64,000 nt of DNA from Desulfatitalea alkaliphila (GTDB lineage Bacteria; Desulfobacterota; Desulfobacteria; Desulfobacterales; Desulfosarcinaceae). The notes below the pieces were generated by a model. The model was not told where the DNA came from. It saw only the letters and a program-made list of their open reading frames with translations, and ran no database searches. Positions 17,137 through 27,475 of this stretch are shown here, piece by piece. The stretch is taken from the NCBI RefSeq assembly GCF_022968795.1, contig NZ_JALJRB010000003.1, positions 186,001 through 250,000 of the forward strand. The letters are read 5' to 3'. Made by a program: the position numbers and the translations under genes. Positions within the stretch are counted from its first letter, which is position 1, and each line of letters begins with the position of its first letter.

Positions 17137-18093
17137 TCACTGGTTGGTTCCTGGCTGCACAATGATCTCCACACGCCGATTGTTGGATCGGCCTTCGGGG
17201 CTCGCATTGTCGGCGATGGGTCGCACCTCTCCGATGCCTCGGGACGCTATGAATTGGGCCGGATATCCACGCGAGATGAGGTAAGCGCGCACCGATTCCG
17301 CCCGCCGCTGGGACAAATCCATGTTGTAGGCGGCAGAACCCTGAGCGTCCGTATGGCCCTCCACGATCAGCATACGGTTTTTGTCGGTCGACATAAGGGC
17401 CTCGGCGACCTGGTTCAGGCGGGACTGCGCCGCCGGCAGGATCGTCGCTTGGTCCGAAGCAAAGACGACGCTTCCCGACAGGGTGATGACGAGACCGCGG
17501 GCCTCTTCCTTCAGCATGGCGACCTTTGCCAGTTGTGCCTGGGCAACAGCCGTCCGCTGTTCAGCTTCGCGCCGGGCCTGTTGCTCGGCCTCGAATTTGG
17601 CGGCCGCATCTAAGGCTGCCCGATCGGCCGATCGCTGTTGGGTGTCGAGCCGGGCCTGTTGCCGCACTGCAAGGGTGGCTGCCTCAGCCGCGGTTGCCGC
17701 CTGCCTCTTTTCCGTTTGTGTCCTGGACAAGTCCTCTTTCGTCTTCGCAATAATCTCGCTCTGGGACGACTGGTAATCCCTGTTCGCCTGTGCGGCATCC
17801 CTTTTCTGGGAAGCGATGGAGGCGAGTGCATCCGCCATCATGGCCTTGCGCTCGGCCACATATGCAAGGTCTTTGGTCTGAAACGAATCGGGATCTTTCA
17901 AGAAGGACGCCTCCGCACGGTCGAGGGCCTGCTCGGCCTTGTACAGCTCCGCCGGAACCAGTTGCGCCGCAGGACCCGCGTTTGCATACTGGTAGGCTTG
18001 GCGGGCCTTGGTTAGTTCCATAGGGACGGTGGCAGCACAACCGGCGAGAAATCCCGCGCAGGCAACGAGCATCAGATATTTTGTCATTTTCAT
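17137..18093 (-). CDS. OmpA-family lipoprotein with DUF4398 and coiled-coil region
   Basis: A 318-residue lipoprotein. The signal ends in an LAGC lipobox. Residues 25-115 match DUF4398 (ARQAYQYANAGPAAQLVPAE). Residues 115-200 are a long Ala/Gln/Arg-rich coiled coil, and residues 205-318 are an OmpA peptidoglycan-binding domain with VEGHTDAQGS and NNRRVEI. The domain order suggests a periplasm-spanning tether between outer membrane and cell wall. It starts 13 bases after the separate DUF4398 lipoprotein gene, so the two form an operon and may act as partners. Confidence 0.92.
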   Translation of the reverse strand: MKMTKYLMLVACAGFLAGCAATVPMELTKARQAYQYANAGPAAQLVPAELYKAEQALDRAEASFLKDPDSFQTKDLAYVAERKAMMADALASIASQKRDAAQANRDYQSSQSEIIAKTKEDLSRTQTEKRQAATAAEAATLAVRQQARLDTQQRSADRAALDAAAKFEAEQQARREAEQRTAVAQAQLAKVAMLKEEARGLVITLSGSVVFASDQATILPAAQSRLNQVAEALMSTDKNRMLIVEGHTDAQGSAAYNMDLSQRRAESVRAYLISRGYPAQFIASRGIGEVRPIADNASPEGRSNNRRVEIIVQPGTNQ

Positions 18094-18106
18094 GGGTCGC
18101 TCCTTT

Positions 18107-18493
18107 CTAGTCTATGGACAAGCGGGGCAATTGGTTATCTTCCCTAAATTTGCGCACCCGCTCGATCGCCTCGGCAGCATCCGCCCTCTCATCCTGCTCG
18201 TGTGAGAGCGCGATCGCCAGTTCAGCATCGGCTTCGGCCCGTGTCAGCATGGAAGCGGCCCGTTCCTTTTCGCCGGCTGCGGCCAGCGCCTCGGCACGCG
18301 CCAGTTGCTCCTTGGCCAGATGTAAATGATACCCAGCGGTGGGACTTTCCATCGATCCGGCCACCTCGGCGGCGCGGATCGCCGACTTGGATTCCTCGGC
18401 ACTCTGATGGAATGAAGGGCCGCTTGCACAACCCGTGAGCGCTGCGGCTAGCAGCAAAACGCCGCCCATGAGGGCCGGATTCAAATGTCGCAT
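18107..18493 (-). CDS. DUF4398 lipoprotein
   Basis: A 128-residue lipoprotein with an LTGC lipobox, followed by one DUF4398 domain rich in helical Ala/Glu heptads (AEESKSAIRAAEVAG, LHLAKEQLARAEALAAAGE). The downstream OmpA protein carries the same domain, so the pair may interact. Function unknown. The nearest promoter region is the 373-base gap at 18494-18866, which holds nothing else recognisable apart from the palindromic element at its far end. Confidence 0.87.
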   Translation of the reverse strand: MRHLNPALMGGVLLLAAALTGCASGPSFHQSAEESKSAIRAAEVAGSMESPTAGYHLHLAKEQLARAEALAAAGEKERAASMLTRAEADAELAIALSHEQDERADAAEAIERVRKFREDNQLPRLSID

Positions 18494-18834
18494 ACACGCC
18501 TCCTTCTTGATTGCTGCATGATTGCGGCAATCTATTGTTTGTTGCCTTGAACCGCGCTGTGAGCTTTTTCTCGCTCATGACTATCCACGGCTGGTGGCTC
18601 TGTTAGGGTTGATTGCGTCTGACGGCAGCAACGGATGCCTGTCATCGGAATATGTGCGTCTCCCCCGACCGAAAAGGGGTTGCTGAAAATGCAGTGCGTT
18701 TTTCAAGGGGCTATTGGTGAAGATTTAGAATCCGCGGCAGCGCATACTGAACAGGAAGGCAACAGAGGCTCGACTCCGCATCGTCTCATCATGATCAATA
18801 TTACTACATTTGCGAACAGACACAAGGCGGGATG

Positions 18835-18876
18835 ATTACGGGGATAATACCGGGATAAACCCGATACTATTCGATG
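18835..18876. promoter_or_regulatory. G-tract palindromic element, copy 3
   Basis: ATACCGGGATAAACCCGATAC forms a GGG-N5-CCC palindrome with the same right flank (CTATT, CGA) as copy 2 and an upstream G-tract (18840-18843), as in copies 1 and 2. It overlaps the stop codon of the PAS-LuxR gene and lies about 340-380 bases upstream of the DUF4398 start. Its short 4-5-bp stem and its overlap with coding sequence argue against a terminator and for a binding site. Confidence 0.45.
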
Positions 18877-20009
18877 GTGGAAAGGAAGGTTTTCAGATTG
18901 ATCTTCTTGTTTTTGATGCCGAGTTTGGCCCGGATGTTGTTACGGTGAAAATCGATGGTGCTTTCCGCCAGATTCATCATTTCCGCGATGGCCTTGGTGC
19001 TGTGGCCCTGGCGAATGAGGTTGGCCACCTCCAGTTCGGTGTGCGAGAACCGCAAAAACCGGCTGGCCAAGTTGCTCGAAAAGGGCGACACGATCTCCTT
19101 CAGGTTCGACTCCAGAACGGCGATGTAGGCTTTGAGTCTGGCGTCCAGCTTGCGCCGTTTGATCTTTTCCAGGTAGGGCATGACCAGTTGGTTGAGGTTC
19201 AACAGCACTTTATGCTCCAGCTCCTCCTTGTCCGCTTCCCGCTGCTTGAGCAGCACTTTAAGAGCGATGTTGGATTCCTCGAGACGGGTGGCCTTGTCTT
19301 TCAACTCGGCTGTTTTTAAGCGCAGCGACTCTTCCACCGTATTTCTACGCAGAACCTCCAGCTCCAGGGCCTTGTTGGACGCGATCAGATCCCGAGTGCG
19401 TTGGACGACACGCGTCTCGACCTCTTCATAGGCGTGGGCCAACTTTTCGGCCGCCTGCCGGCGCTCGGTGATATCCACCATCATGGCGCGGCACTCCTGC
19501 CCGTCGTGGGAACCGGCGGCGGTCATCAAGACATTCACCGGCCCACGCCCTTCTTCCGGCCCGAGGGTCAAATCGACTGAGGATTCGGCCTGGCCGACAA
19601 ATGCGTTCTCCACAAAAGTGTTGAGGCGCGCCCGGTCCGGTTCGGCCACGAAAAGGCCCAAGCGCCTTCCTATCAGCCTGCTGCGCTCCAAACCCAGAAG
19701 GCGGGCCCCGGTCAAATTGATCTGTTGGATCGCACCCTCGCGGTTCAGGGTCAGGTAGCCCACCGGCGCAAAATCGTAAAGATCGGTGTAGCGCTCCAGC
19801 AAGGCCTCCATCTCGGCCCGGGACGCATGCAGCTCTTCGTTCTGCATCTCCAGCTCGATCTGGTGAACCTGCAGTTCGTGCACGAGCCGCTGCAAATCCG
19901 CCGTCTGCCGCCGGTCTGCCGCACCCGGCAGGCCGCGTTCCCGCAGGCGGTCCTCGGCCCGACGCCTCAGTTCGGCGCCATCCAGGGCGCTGGGTTCGTC
20001 CCTTTTCAT
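18867..20009 (-). CDS. PAS-domain LuxR/GerE-type transcriptional regulator
   Basis: A 380-residue cytoplasmic regulator. Residues 40-70 form a coiled coil. A PAS domain covers about 72-195 ([17 protein letters not shown] to MMVDITERR). A second coiled coil follows to about 300, and a C-terminal LuxR-type helix-turn-helix lies at about 312-372 ([37 protein letters not shown]). There is no receiver domain, so it probably senses through PAS or through its partner. Its ATG overlaps the CheB-CheR fusion's TGA (ATGA), which couples the two genes. It is a candidate regulator of the adjacent stress genes. Confidence 0.9.
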   Translation of the reverse strand: MKRDEPSALDGAELRRRAEDRLRERGLPGAADRRQTADLQRLVHELQVHQIELEMQNEELHASRAEMEALLERYTDLYDFAPVGYLTLNREGAIQQINLTGARLLGLERSRLIGRRLGLFVAEPDRARLNTFVENAFVGQAESSVDLTLGPEEGRGPVNVLMTAAGSHDGQECRAMMVDITERRQAAEKLAHAYEEVETRVVQRTRDLIASNKALELEVLRRNTVEESLRLKTAELKDKATRLEESNIALKVLLKQREADKEELEHKVLLNLNQLVMPYLEKIKRRKLDARLKAYIAVLESNLKEIVSPFSSNLASRFLRFSHTELEVANLIRQGHSTKAIAEMMNLAESTIDFHRNNIRAKLGIKNKKINLKTFLSTIE

Positions 20010-22576
20010 GCGTTTCCCTTTCCGTCGCGCTTTTCGTTCTCGGCCAAGGCTTGGCGCAACCGGGCCTCCAACGCCTTGGCCTCGGTGATGTTGGAAAAGG
20101 TGATGACCACCCCGTCAATGCGGTTATCCATGGTTCGATAAGGCATGATGCGCACCAAAAACCAGCGCCCGTCATGGGTGGCGACCTGCTTTTCGGTGAA
20201 CACCAGGGTCCGCAACACCTCCTTCGCGTCCGCCGTCATCTGCGGATAGTCCAGGTCGGTGACGACGTCGGTGATCGGCCGCCCCGCGTCGCCGGGGATC
20301 AGCTTGATGATCTGGGTGGTCCGGTCGGTGAAGCGGCGCACCGTGAGCGCATCGTCCAGAAAGAGGGTGGCGATGTCGGTGCTGTTGAGCAGGTTCTTCA
20401 TGTCGTTGTTGGCCTGGGACAGCTCGTCCACCTTGGCCTGCAGTTCGTGGTTAATGGTTTGAAGCTCCTCGTTGAGGGACTGCATCTCTTCCTTGGAGGT
20501 GGTCAACTCTTCGTTGGTGCTTTGCAACTCTTCGTTAGTGGACTGCAACTCCTCGTTGGTGGATTTGAGCTCTTCCTGGGAAGTGCGCCTCTCTTCCCGG
20601 CAGGTTTGAATCTCATCGCGGGCCTGCTGCAATTCGCGCTCCAGGTCCGTCAGATCCGCGCCGCGGCCATCGGCCCGCGCGGAATCGGGCGCGGATTCGG
20701 CCTCGGGGGGTGTGTGCGTCTGCTCAAAGACGACCATCATCATCCCTTTCAGTGCAGCGGGCGCCGTGATGGCCTCAACGGTGACGTCCGCGATCTGCAA
20801 CCCGCCATTGCTGTCCACTTGCACGCCCTTGAGCACAACCGCGGCGTTTTGCTGCAGCGCCTTGCGCCAGGCCGTGTTGAGCACGTAGCGCAACCCCTCG
20901 CGCGCCATGGCGAAAACGTTCCAGTTGGCCCTGCCCGCCGCCGGCTCCAAATACTTGCCCGTGCGTCCGCTGATAAAGAGGATGTCCCCCTTGTCGTTGG
21001 TCAGCACCGCCGCCGGGCAGTGGTGCTGCAACAAATACAGCTCCGCCAGGGACTGCAGGTTGGCGCCCGGCTTGCGGGCCGGGGCCGGATCGTCGGCCGA
21101 CGACGGCGGGTGGGGCGTAAAGGCGGCTGGAAAGTCGATCGGCTCCGCCCACTGCGGCGTGTCCAGGCGCCGGTAAAAACGGTTTTTGCCGTCCAGCGGG
21201 GCGAACAGCGTGGTAAAGGCCCCGATGGTCTCCGCGCTTCCCAGGAACAGGATACCGTCGGCGTTCAGGCTGTAGTGAAACAGCGGCATGAGTTTCTTTT
21301 GCATCTCCTGGTCCAGGTAGATCAGCAAGTTGCGGCAGATCAGCAGATCCATCTTGGTGAAGGGCGGGTCCATGATCACGTTCTGGGGAGCGAAGATCAC
21401 CATTTCGCGAATCTCCTTGATCACCCGGTACCCCAAGTCGTCCCGGACAAAAAACCGTTGCAGCCGCTCGTCGGAGACATCCGCGGCAATATTGGCCGGG
21501 TAGATGCCCGCGCGCGCTTTGTCGATGGCGTCCCGATCCAGGTCCGTGGCGAAGATCTGGAGCGAAACGTTGCCGGCCGGTTTGGCCTGCGCCAGGACCT
21601 CCTTGAAAACCATGGCCAGGGAATAAGCCTCTTCGCCCGTGGAACAGCCGCACACCCATGCGCGCAGCGCAGCGCCGTCGGCATGGGCGGCCAGCAGGCC
21701 CGGCAGGTACTGCGCCTTGAGCTGCGCCCATGCCGGCGGATCGCGGAAAAAACTGGTCACACCGATCAGCAGCTCCTTGAAGAGCAGCTCGACCTCTTGG
21801 GGATTTTCGCGCAGATACCGCACATAAAGGGCGATCTTGTCAATCTGGTGCAATCCCATGCGCCGCTCGACGCGACGGTAGATGGTACTCTTCTTGTAGA
21901 GGGAAAAATCATGGCCGGTCTGGGTACGCAGCAGGATATAGATTTTTTCGAGGGCACTCTGGGTTTTGGACGCCAGGCGCGAATCGCTCTTGTCGTCAAG
22001 GGGCGCGCGTTTCAAATAGGTGGCGATGCGAACCGGCAACTCCTCCGCCGGGGCGACCACGTCGGCCAATCCGGCGGCGATAGCGCTACGCGGCATGCCG
22101 TCGAACTTGGCCGAAGCCGGCGTCTGCACAAGGACCACCCCGGCCTTCTCCTTGATGGCCCTGAGTCCCAGGGTGCCGTCGGATCCCATGCCCGACAGGA
22201 TGACACCGATGCTCCGGGAGCCGCAATCATCCGCCAGGGAGCGAAAGAAAAAATCGATGGGCAGACGCAACCCCCGGGGGGCGGCCGGTTCCAGCAAGTG
22301 CAGCACGCCGTGCAGGATCGACAGGTCTTTGTTGGGCGGGATGACATAGACGCAGTCCGCCGCGATTTGCTGGCGATCCTTGATCTGGACCACGGGCATG
22401 GTCGTTGTCCGCTGGAGCAGTTCCACCAGGATGCCTTTGTGGTTCGGGTCCAGATGTTGAACGATAACAAAGGCCATGCCACTTCCATCCGGAACGTGGC
22501 GCAGGAACAGCTCCAGGGCCTCCAGGCCTCCGGCCGAAGCGCCGATGCCCACGATGGGAAACGCATTAGATCGCAT
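20006..22576 (-). CDS. CheB-CheR-PAS fusion protein
   Basis: An 856-residue fusion. Residues 5-190 are a CheB-type methylesterase with the GASAGG nucleophile motif (Ser14), [10 protein letters not shown] and SGMGSDG, but no receiver domain. Residues about 205-480 are a CheR methyltransferase with a SAM site in [16 protein letters not shown] and the NLLIYLD block. A weakly conserved PAS-like region comes next, then a striking [12 protein letters not shown] heptad coiled coil near 660-735 and a C-terminal PAS domain. No kinase domain is present. Such fusions are known in sensory systems that are not chemotactic. Overlap with the PAS-LuxR gene suggests that it feeds that regulator. Confidence 0.92.
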   Translation of the reverse strand: MRSNAFPIVGIGASAGGLEALELFLRHVPDGSGMAFVIVQHLDPNHKGILVELLQRTTTMPVVQIKDRQQIAADCVYVIPPNKDLSILHGVLHLLEPAAPRGLRLPIDFFFRSLADDCGSRSIGVILSGMGSDGTLGLRAIKEKAGVVLVQTPASAKFDGMPRSAIAAGLADVVAPAEELPVRIATYLKRAPLDDKSDSRLASKTQSALEKIYILLRTQTGHDFSLYKKSTIYRRVERRMGLHQIDKIALYVRYLRENPQEVELLFKELLIGVTSFFRDPPAWAQLKAQYLPGLLAAHADGAALRAWVCGCSTGEEAYSLAMVFKEVLAQAKPAGNVSLQIFATDLDRDAIDKARAGIYPANIAADVSDERLQRFFVRDDLGYRVIKEIREMVIFAPQNVIMDPPFTKMDLLICRNLLIYLDQEMQKKLMPLFHYSLNADGILFLGSAETIGAFTTLFAPLDGKNRFYRRLDTPQWAEPIDFPAAFTPHPPSSADDPAPARKPGANLQSLAELYLLQHHCPAAVLTNDKGDILFISGRTGKYLEPAAGRANWNVFAMAREGLRYVLNTAWRKALQQNAAVVLKGVQVDSNGGLQIADVTVEAITAPAALKGMMMVVFEQTHTPPEAESAPDSARADGRGADLTDLERELQQARDEIQTCREERRTSQEELKSTNEELQSTNEELQSTNEELTTSKEEMQSLNEELQTINHELQAKVDELSQANNDMKNLLNSTDIATLFLDDALTVRRFTDRTTQIIKLIPGDAGRPITDVVTDLDYPQMTADAKEVLRTLVFTEKQVATHDGRWFLVRIMPYRTMDNRIDGVVITFSNITEAKALEARLRQALAENEKRDGKGNA

Positions 22577-22743
22577 AGGCTGCCTTCAACGACGACATAT
22601 CGTGTTATTTGTTGTAATTATCCCGACATGGTAGAAAGATCGATCGTCAGTGTCAAGGCTTCGTTCTTGCCTGCAGGCAACCGGCCGCGCCTGTCGATTC
22701 GGCCGCCGGCGTGACGCCGGGTCCGTCCTTTCCGGCAGTGTCG

Positions 22744-22872
22744 TTATTTGTCATGAATCCCCGGGACAGCCGATTTATCGCTTTTTTGCCTGCGTTTTTC
22801 CTCCACCGAAGCTTGCCTGCTCTTTTTCTGCTCCTTGCGCTTGTCTTTGTCCTTTTTTCCTTTGTCGCCCAT
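22744..22872 (-). CDS. Small Lys-rich protein
   Basis: A 42-residue, extremely basic protein that begins MGDKGKKDKDKRKEQKKSRQ and ends in PGIHDK. Short proteins with the same MGDKGKKDKDK start are common in related bacteria and are annotated as hypothetical. AGAGGAC lies five bases before the ATG. No function can be given; the composition resembles CsbD-like stress peptides. Confidence 0.65.
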   Translation of the reverse strand: MGDKGKKDKDKRKEQKKSRQASVEEKRRQKSDKSAVPGIHDK

Positions 22873-22963
22873 TGTGTCCTCTTTTCGTATATATGACCCA
22901 TTGTACCGCCTTGCATGCAGTTCAGTTCCGGCGATAATGGCGGTTAAAAATCAAAAGGAAGCT

Positions 22964-24382
22964 TCAAGGCTTGCGGATATCGAGTTTTCGCATGCGGGCG
23001 CGCAATGTACTGCGGTCCAGACCCAGGATTTCAGCCGCGCTGTTTTTACCGCTCACCTTCCATCCGGTCTGCTCCAGCACACGCTTGATGTAGTTGCGTT
23101 CGACATGTGCCAGGGTTTGGTCGGTCCTGGGGGTATCCTGACGGAGTCTTTTCAATTCGTCCACCAACCGCAGCTTGGGGCCCGAGGAGTTGATCACCGC
23201 CCGTTCGAGGACATTTTCCAGCTCGCGCACATTGCCGGGCCAGTGATAGTGCCCCAGCGCGTCCATGACGCCCGCCGGCACCACCTGGATGACCTTGCCC
23301 AATCTCCTTGCAATCCGGTCGATATAAAAGTTGACCAGCAGCGGGATGTCCTCCAGGCGGTCGCGCAAGGGCGGCATGGTGATCGGGAAAATGTTCAACC
23401 GGTACCACAGGTCCTCCCGGAAAGCGCCTTTTTGAACCTCCGCATGCAGATCGCGATTGGTGGCGGCAATGATGCGGACATTCACTTTTCGGGTTTCCGA
23501 GCTGCCCAGCCGTTCAAACTCCCCGTCCTCGATCACCCGAAGCAGCTTGGGCTGCAGTTCGAGGGGCAGTTCGCCGATCTCGTCCAAGAACAGGGTCGCG
23601 CCGTCGGCGACTTCGAAGCGTCCCAGGCGCCTGGACTGCGCGCCGGTGAAGGCGCCTTTTTCATGACCGAAGAGTTCACTTTCGATCAGATTGGCAGGCA
23701 GTGCGGCGCAATTCATCTTGACCAGGGCACGCGCCTTGCGCAGGCTTGCACCGTGAATGGCGCGCGCCACCAATTCCTTGCCGGTTCCGGTTTCGCCGAG
23801 TATCAGCACGTTTGTATCGGTGCCTGCGATTTGCTCCACCTTATAAAACACGTAATTGATAGCATCGCTGTTCCCGATGATGTCCTCATGGTTGTAAACC
23901 AGTTTGATTTCTTCCTGAAGATAGGCTCTTTCGGCTTCGAGCTGCTCCTTGAGCTTTTTTATCTCGGCCGTTCGTTCTTCAACCAACTCCTCGAGGTGCC
24001 TTTTGTAATACTCGCGCTCGGTCACATCCTCGATAGCCAACAGAATCAAATGGTTTTGGACCCCTTCCGCATTGATCCGCCTGGCATTCAAACGCATGAT
24101 CTTGTACCCGATGCTTTGAAAGTCATGCGTCACCTCGAAATCGTAAAAACCGGTATTTTGAGGCAGGATTTCCTCCAGCAATTTTCGGAGTTCGGGGATG
24201 TCCCATTGCCGGTTGCCCAGGTCGTATATCAGCGCGCCCTCGGTCTGCGTAGGCTTGACCTTGAATGTCCGGTAAAAGGATGGGTTGGCCATTACGACAT
24301 GCAAATCACGGTCGAGCACGATCAAGGGCTCGCGCATGGCCCCTAAGATACTGTTGTGAATATCCAGAAAGCTCTTTACCAT
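22964..24382 (-). CDS. PAS-containing sigma-54-dependent transcriptional activator
   Basis: A 472-residue enhancer-binding protein. A PAS domain covers about 10-130 ([18 protein letters not shown]), then a coiled coil, then the AAA+ core with the Walker A motif GETGTGKE, the sigma-54 contact loop GAFTGA and [10 protein letters not shown], and a C-terminal Fis-type helix-turn-helix ([19 protein letters not shown]). It activates RNA polymerase containing sigma-54 in response to a PAS-sensed signal. I chose ATG 24382 because the PAS domain begins there; a frame extension to 24463 is unlike the family. It lies 215 bases downstream of ftsH. No target promoter was identified. Confidence 0.92.
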   Translation of the reverse strand: MVKSFLDIHNSILGAMREPLIVLDRDLHVVMANPSFYRTFKVKPTQTEGALIYDLGNRQWDIPELRKLLEEILPQNTGFYDFEVTHDFQSIGYKIMRLNARRINAEGVQNHLILLAIEDVTEREYYKRHLEELVEERTAEIKKLKEQLEAERAYLQEEIKLVYNHEDIIGNSDAINYVFYKVEQIAGTDTNVLILGETGTGKELVARAIHGASLRKARALVKMNCAALPANLIESELFGHEKGAFTGAQSRRLGRFEVADGATLFLDEIGELPLELQPKLLRVIEDGEFERLGSSETRKVNVRIIAATNRDLHAEVQKGAFREDLWYRLNIFPITMPPLRDRLEDIPLLVNFYIDRIARRLGKVIQVVPAGVMDALGHYHWPGNVRELENVLERAVINSSGPKLRLVDELKRLRQDTPRTDQTLAHVERNYIKRVLEQTGWKVSGKNSAAEILGLDRSTLRARMRKLDIRKP

Positions 24383-24449
24383 TAATGGATCCCATGCTGG
24401 CCGACAAGAATGCAGGACTCCAAAAAAATAACAGAAAACAGGGCTGCCA

Positions 24450-24530
24450 TCAATTGTTTCCACTGTCCATCAGGGTGCTCCGCACGCCAAGGACGGCCAG
24501 GATTGCGATGGCCATCCATCTGGTGTCCAT
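24450..24530 (-). CDS. Possible 26-residue membrane peptide
   Basis: A short frame, MDTRWMAIAILAVLGVRSTL plus six residues, with one hydrophobic helix and a GAGGAT sequence a few bases before the ATG. It lies between ftsH and the sigma-54 activator. FtsH-linked membrane peptides exist elsewhere, but nothing here proves translation. Confidence 0.25.
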   Translation of the reverse strand: MDTRWMAIAILAVLGVRSTLMDSGNN

Positions 24531-24596
24531 TTTTGTATCCTCTTCCTCTCTGAACCCGAGGTGCCCGGCAAGAGGGTACGCCACGCCAAGGGCGCG

Positions 24597-26486
24597 CTAG
24601 GATGCCATTGCAGGTGCAGCATCCGATAGCATCCGTCGGAGCTCATCGCCCTGCACACTCTCCTTTTCAGAAAGCAGCCGGGCCAAATTATTCAAGACGG
24701 TCCGCCGCTCCGCGAGGATCTTACGCACGCGCTGATGTGCTTCATGGACAAAGCGCGTGACTTCGTCGTCGATTTGCGAAGCCTTGGCTTCACTGTAGTT
24801 TTTGCCCTGGGAAAAGCTGTCCGGAAGGAACATGGCCTGACGCGGACGCTCATAGCTCACCAGACCCAGCAGGTCACTCATGCCGTACTCCGTGACCATG
24901 GCGCGGGCGATGTCCGAGGCCCGCTGCAGATCGTTCTGTGCCCCGGTGGAGATTTCATTGAACACCAGTTCTTCCGCCACCCGGCCGCCCAATAGAACGG
25001 CCAGGCGATCGTTCAGCTCAGAGCGGGTCAACAAATAGCGGTCCTCCGTTGGCTGCTGTTGGGTGTATCCGAGAGCGGCGATCCCACGGGGAATGATCGA
25101 AATTTTATGCACCGGATCGGCATGTTCCACCGACTCGGCCACAATCGCATGCCCGGATTCATGGAAGGCGACGATTTCTTTCTCCCGCGCATTCATCACC
25201 CGGTTTTTCTTCTGGAGACCGGCGACCACACGATCGATGGCTTCGTCGAAATCACTGGGCGCCACGGCGTCCTTATCGTTGCGGGCCGCCAACAGCGCGG
25301 CTTCATTGATGATGTTGGCCAAATCCGCGCCCACGAAGCCCGGTGTGCGGCCGGCGATCCGGCGCAGATCGACTTCGGGCCCCAGCGCCACGTGCCGCGA
25401 ATGGATCTTGAGGATCGCCTCCCTCCCGTTGATATCCGGTCGATCCACCAGGACCTGCCGGTCCAGACGCCCCGGCCGCATCAGGGCCGGGTCCAGAATT
25501 TCAGGCCGGTTGGTGGCGGCCATGATAATAACCCCTTTATTGGTTTCAAAACCGTCCATCTCCACCAGGAGCTGGTTCAAAGTTTGTTCCCGTTCGTCAT
25601 GCCCGCCCATCACGTTCATGCCCCGTGCCTTGCCCAGAGCGTCCAGCTCATCGATGAAGATGATACACGGCGCTTGCGCCGCGGCCTGTGAAAACAGATC
25701 ACGCACACGGGCCGCTCCGACGCCGACGAACATCTCCACGAATTCGGACCCGCTGATGGAAAAGAACGGCACTTTGGCCTCCCCGGCCACGGCACGCGCC
25801 AGCAGGGTCTTGCCGGTGCCCGGCGGACCGACCAGCAACACCCCTTTGGGGATTCTGCCTCCCAATTTCTGAAATTTTTCCGGCGTTTTCAGAAATTCGA
25901 CCACCTCCTCGAGCTCTTCCCTGGCCTCATCGATGCCGGCCACATCGGCGAAAGAGACCTTGGTGTCGCTTTGCGCGAAAATCTTGGCCTTGCTCTTGGA
26001 AAAAGACATGACGCCCATGCCCGCGCCCATCTTTTTCATGGCGAACCGCCATATCAGGAACATAATGCCAAGCGGCAGAATCCAGGAGATGAGGCTGCCC
26101 AGGAATCTGTTTTCATTCCTTCCGGAATAATTTATCAGGCCCTCATCGAGCTGCCCCACCAATTCCGGATCATGGACCCGGACGGTGGTAAACGCTCGTT
26201 TGGGGGTTCCTGCCAGCGTGCCCTTGATACTTTCCGGTCCGATGATCAATTCTCCCGCGACGCCCTGGTCGACATACTGCTTGAACTGGCTGTAGGAAAT
26301 CGTTTCCGTTTTAGCAGAAAACAGCACCGGCTGCAGATAAGTAAATAGAATCATGGCCAATACGAAATACCAGAGGTTAAACCGCTTTTTGGCCGGCAAT
26401 CCTGTCTGCTTTTGCGGAGGATTGTCGAGGTTGAAAAAGGAACGCAGCTTATCCGCCAAATTTTTGTGTGGTTCTTTATTGTCCAT
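24597..26486 (-). CDS. ftsH: ATP-dependent membrane metalloprotease FtsH
   Basis: A 629-residue FtsH, which degrades misfolded and regulatory membrane and cytosolic proteins. An unusual hydrophilic extension of about 37 residues precedes the first membrane helix (38-55). The second helix lies near 130-148. Walker A is GPPGTGKT (220-227), Walker [10 protein letters not shown], the second region of homology [17 protein letters not shown], and the zinc site HESGH (442-446), where most FtsH have HEAGH. It follows hflK and hflC on the same strand, its classical inhibitory partners, and is probably cotranscribed with them. Confidence 0.97.
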   Translation of the reverse strand: MDNKEPHKNLADKLRSFFNLDNPPQKQTGLPAKKRFNLWYFVLAMILFTYLQPVLFSAKTETISYSQFKQYVDQGVAGELIIGPESIKGTLAGTPKRAFTTVRVHDPELVGQLDEGLINYSGRNENRFLGSLISWILPLGIMFLIWRFAMKKMGAGMGVMSFSKSKAKIFAQSDTKVSFADVAGIDEAREELEEVVEFLKTPEKFQKLGGRIPKGVLLVGPPGTGKTLLARAVAGEAKVPFFSISGSEFVEMFVGVGAARVRDLFSQAAAQAPCIIFIDELDALGKARGMNVMGGHDEREQTLNQLLVEMDGFETNKGVIIMAATNRPEILDPALMRPGRLDRQVLVDRPDINGREAILKIHSRHVALGPEVDLRRIAGRTPGFVGADLANIINEAALLAARNDKDAVAPSDFDEAIDRVVAGLQKKNRVMNAREKEIVAFHESGHAIVAESVEHADPVHKISIIPRGIAALGYTQQQPTEDRYLLTRSELNDRLAVLLGGRVAEELVFNEISTGAQNDLQRASDIARAMVTEYGMSDLLGLVSYERPRQAMFLPDSFSQGKNYSEAKASQIDDEVTRFVHEAHQRVRKILAERRTVLNNLARLLSEKESVQGDELRRMLSDAAPAMAS

Positions 26487-26497
26487 GGTGGCCGGTT

Positions 26498-27475
26498 CTA
26501 CTTTCCTGACTGTTGTCCATCCATAATTGGATTCGCGTTTTTGATGTATCGATAAATATCGCTGTCCGTGGTCAGGATCAAAACGGCGTTCGGATTGACC
26601 TTGTCCTTGTAGCTTTCAAGGGTGCGCAAAAAAGCATAGAATTCTGGATCTTTATCATAAGCACGGCCGTAAATGCCGGTGGCATCGGCATCGCCCTGCC
26701 CTTGAACCTCCTGCACCCGGCGGTAGGCGGTCGAGCGGATTCGGCGCAGTTCTTTTTCCATGGTCCCAAGAATTTCAGCGCTACGGCCTTCGCCTTCGGA
26801 GCGAAACTTTGCGGCAATGCGTTTGCGCTCGGAGATCATGCGCTCATAGACCTTTTCGCGAACGCTTTCCACATAATCGAGACGCTTGATGCGCACGTCC
26901 ACCAACTCGATGCCGTATTGCGGAATGATCTTCTGTGCTTCAGCCAGGATGGTGCGCGTGATCTCCTCCCTGCCGCGGGCGATCTCCCTCTTCAACTCTT
27001 CTTCGCGTTCTTTTGGGACCTCATCCAATACTTCTCCCTCAGGCAATTTCCACGAAGCACTGCGGACGAGCTCCACGAGCTCGCTGCTGGACACCTGGTC
27101 GCGCACCACCGAATCGAGAATGTCGTTCAGACGCGACTGGGCCCCCGCCTCGTTGGCCACGTTCTCCAGAAATTTCCTTGCGTCGGATATTCGCCAGCGG
27201 GCGGTGGTATCCACCCAGATGAACTCACGTCCCTTGGTGGGAATCTGGTTCGGATCGCCATCCCAGACCAGCAGGCGCTTTTCGAATCGCCGGACCTCTT
27301 GCAAAAAGGGCAGTTTCATGTGCAGGCCCGCCTCGGTGATCGTTTCGCCGACCGGTCGGCCGAATTGCACGACAATCGCCTGCCGGCCCTCCTCCAGCGT
27401 GTACAGAGCACCATAGAGCAGGATGACGACCACCACCGCGATTACGATGCCGATTGCTTTGCCGGTATACTTCAT
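26498..27475 (-). CDS. hflC: HflC, SPFH/prohibitin-family FtsH modulator
   Basis: A 325-residue single-pass membrane protein with one N-terminal helix (AIGIVIAVVVVILLYGALY), an SPFH/Band-7 domain (YTLEEGRQAIVVQFGRPVGE onward) and a C-terminal coiled coil with IISER-like helices. With HflK it forms a ring around FtsH that limits its access to substrates. ATG 27475 follows GGGAGG and overlaps the hflK stop by four bases (ATGA), so the two are made together. ftsH starts 11 bases after its stop. Confidence 0.94.
   Translation of the reverse strand: MKYTGKAIGIVIAVVVVILLYGALYTLEEGRQAIVVQFGRPVGETITEAGLHMKLPFLQEVRRFEKRLLVWDGDPNQIPTKGREFIWVDTTARWRISDARKFLENVANEAGAQSRLNDILDSVVRDQVSSSELVELVRSASWKLPEGEVLDEVPKEREEELKREIARGREEITRTILAEAQKIIPQYGIELVDVRIKRLDYVESVREKVYERMISERKRIAAKFRSEGEGRSAEILGTMEKELRRIRSTAYRRVQEVQGQGDADATGIYGRAYDKDPEFYAFLRTLESYKDKVNPNAVLILTTDSDIYRYIKNANPIMDGQQSGK

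Noticed and set aside
20051-22714. A plus-strand open frame of 887 codons
   Set aside because: It is opposite the CheB-CheR fusion, whose active sites are intact; the frame has His/Gln/Gly-rich random composition.
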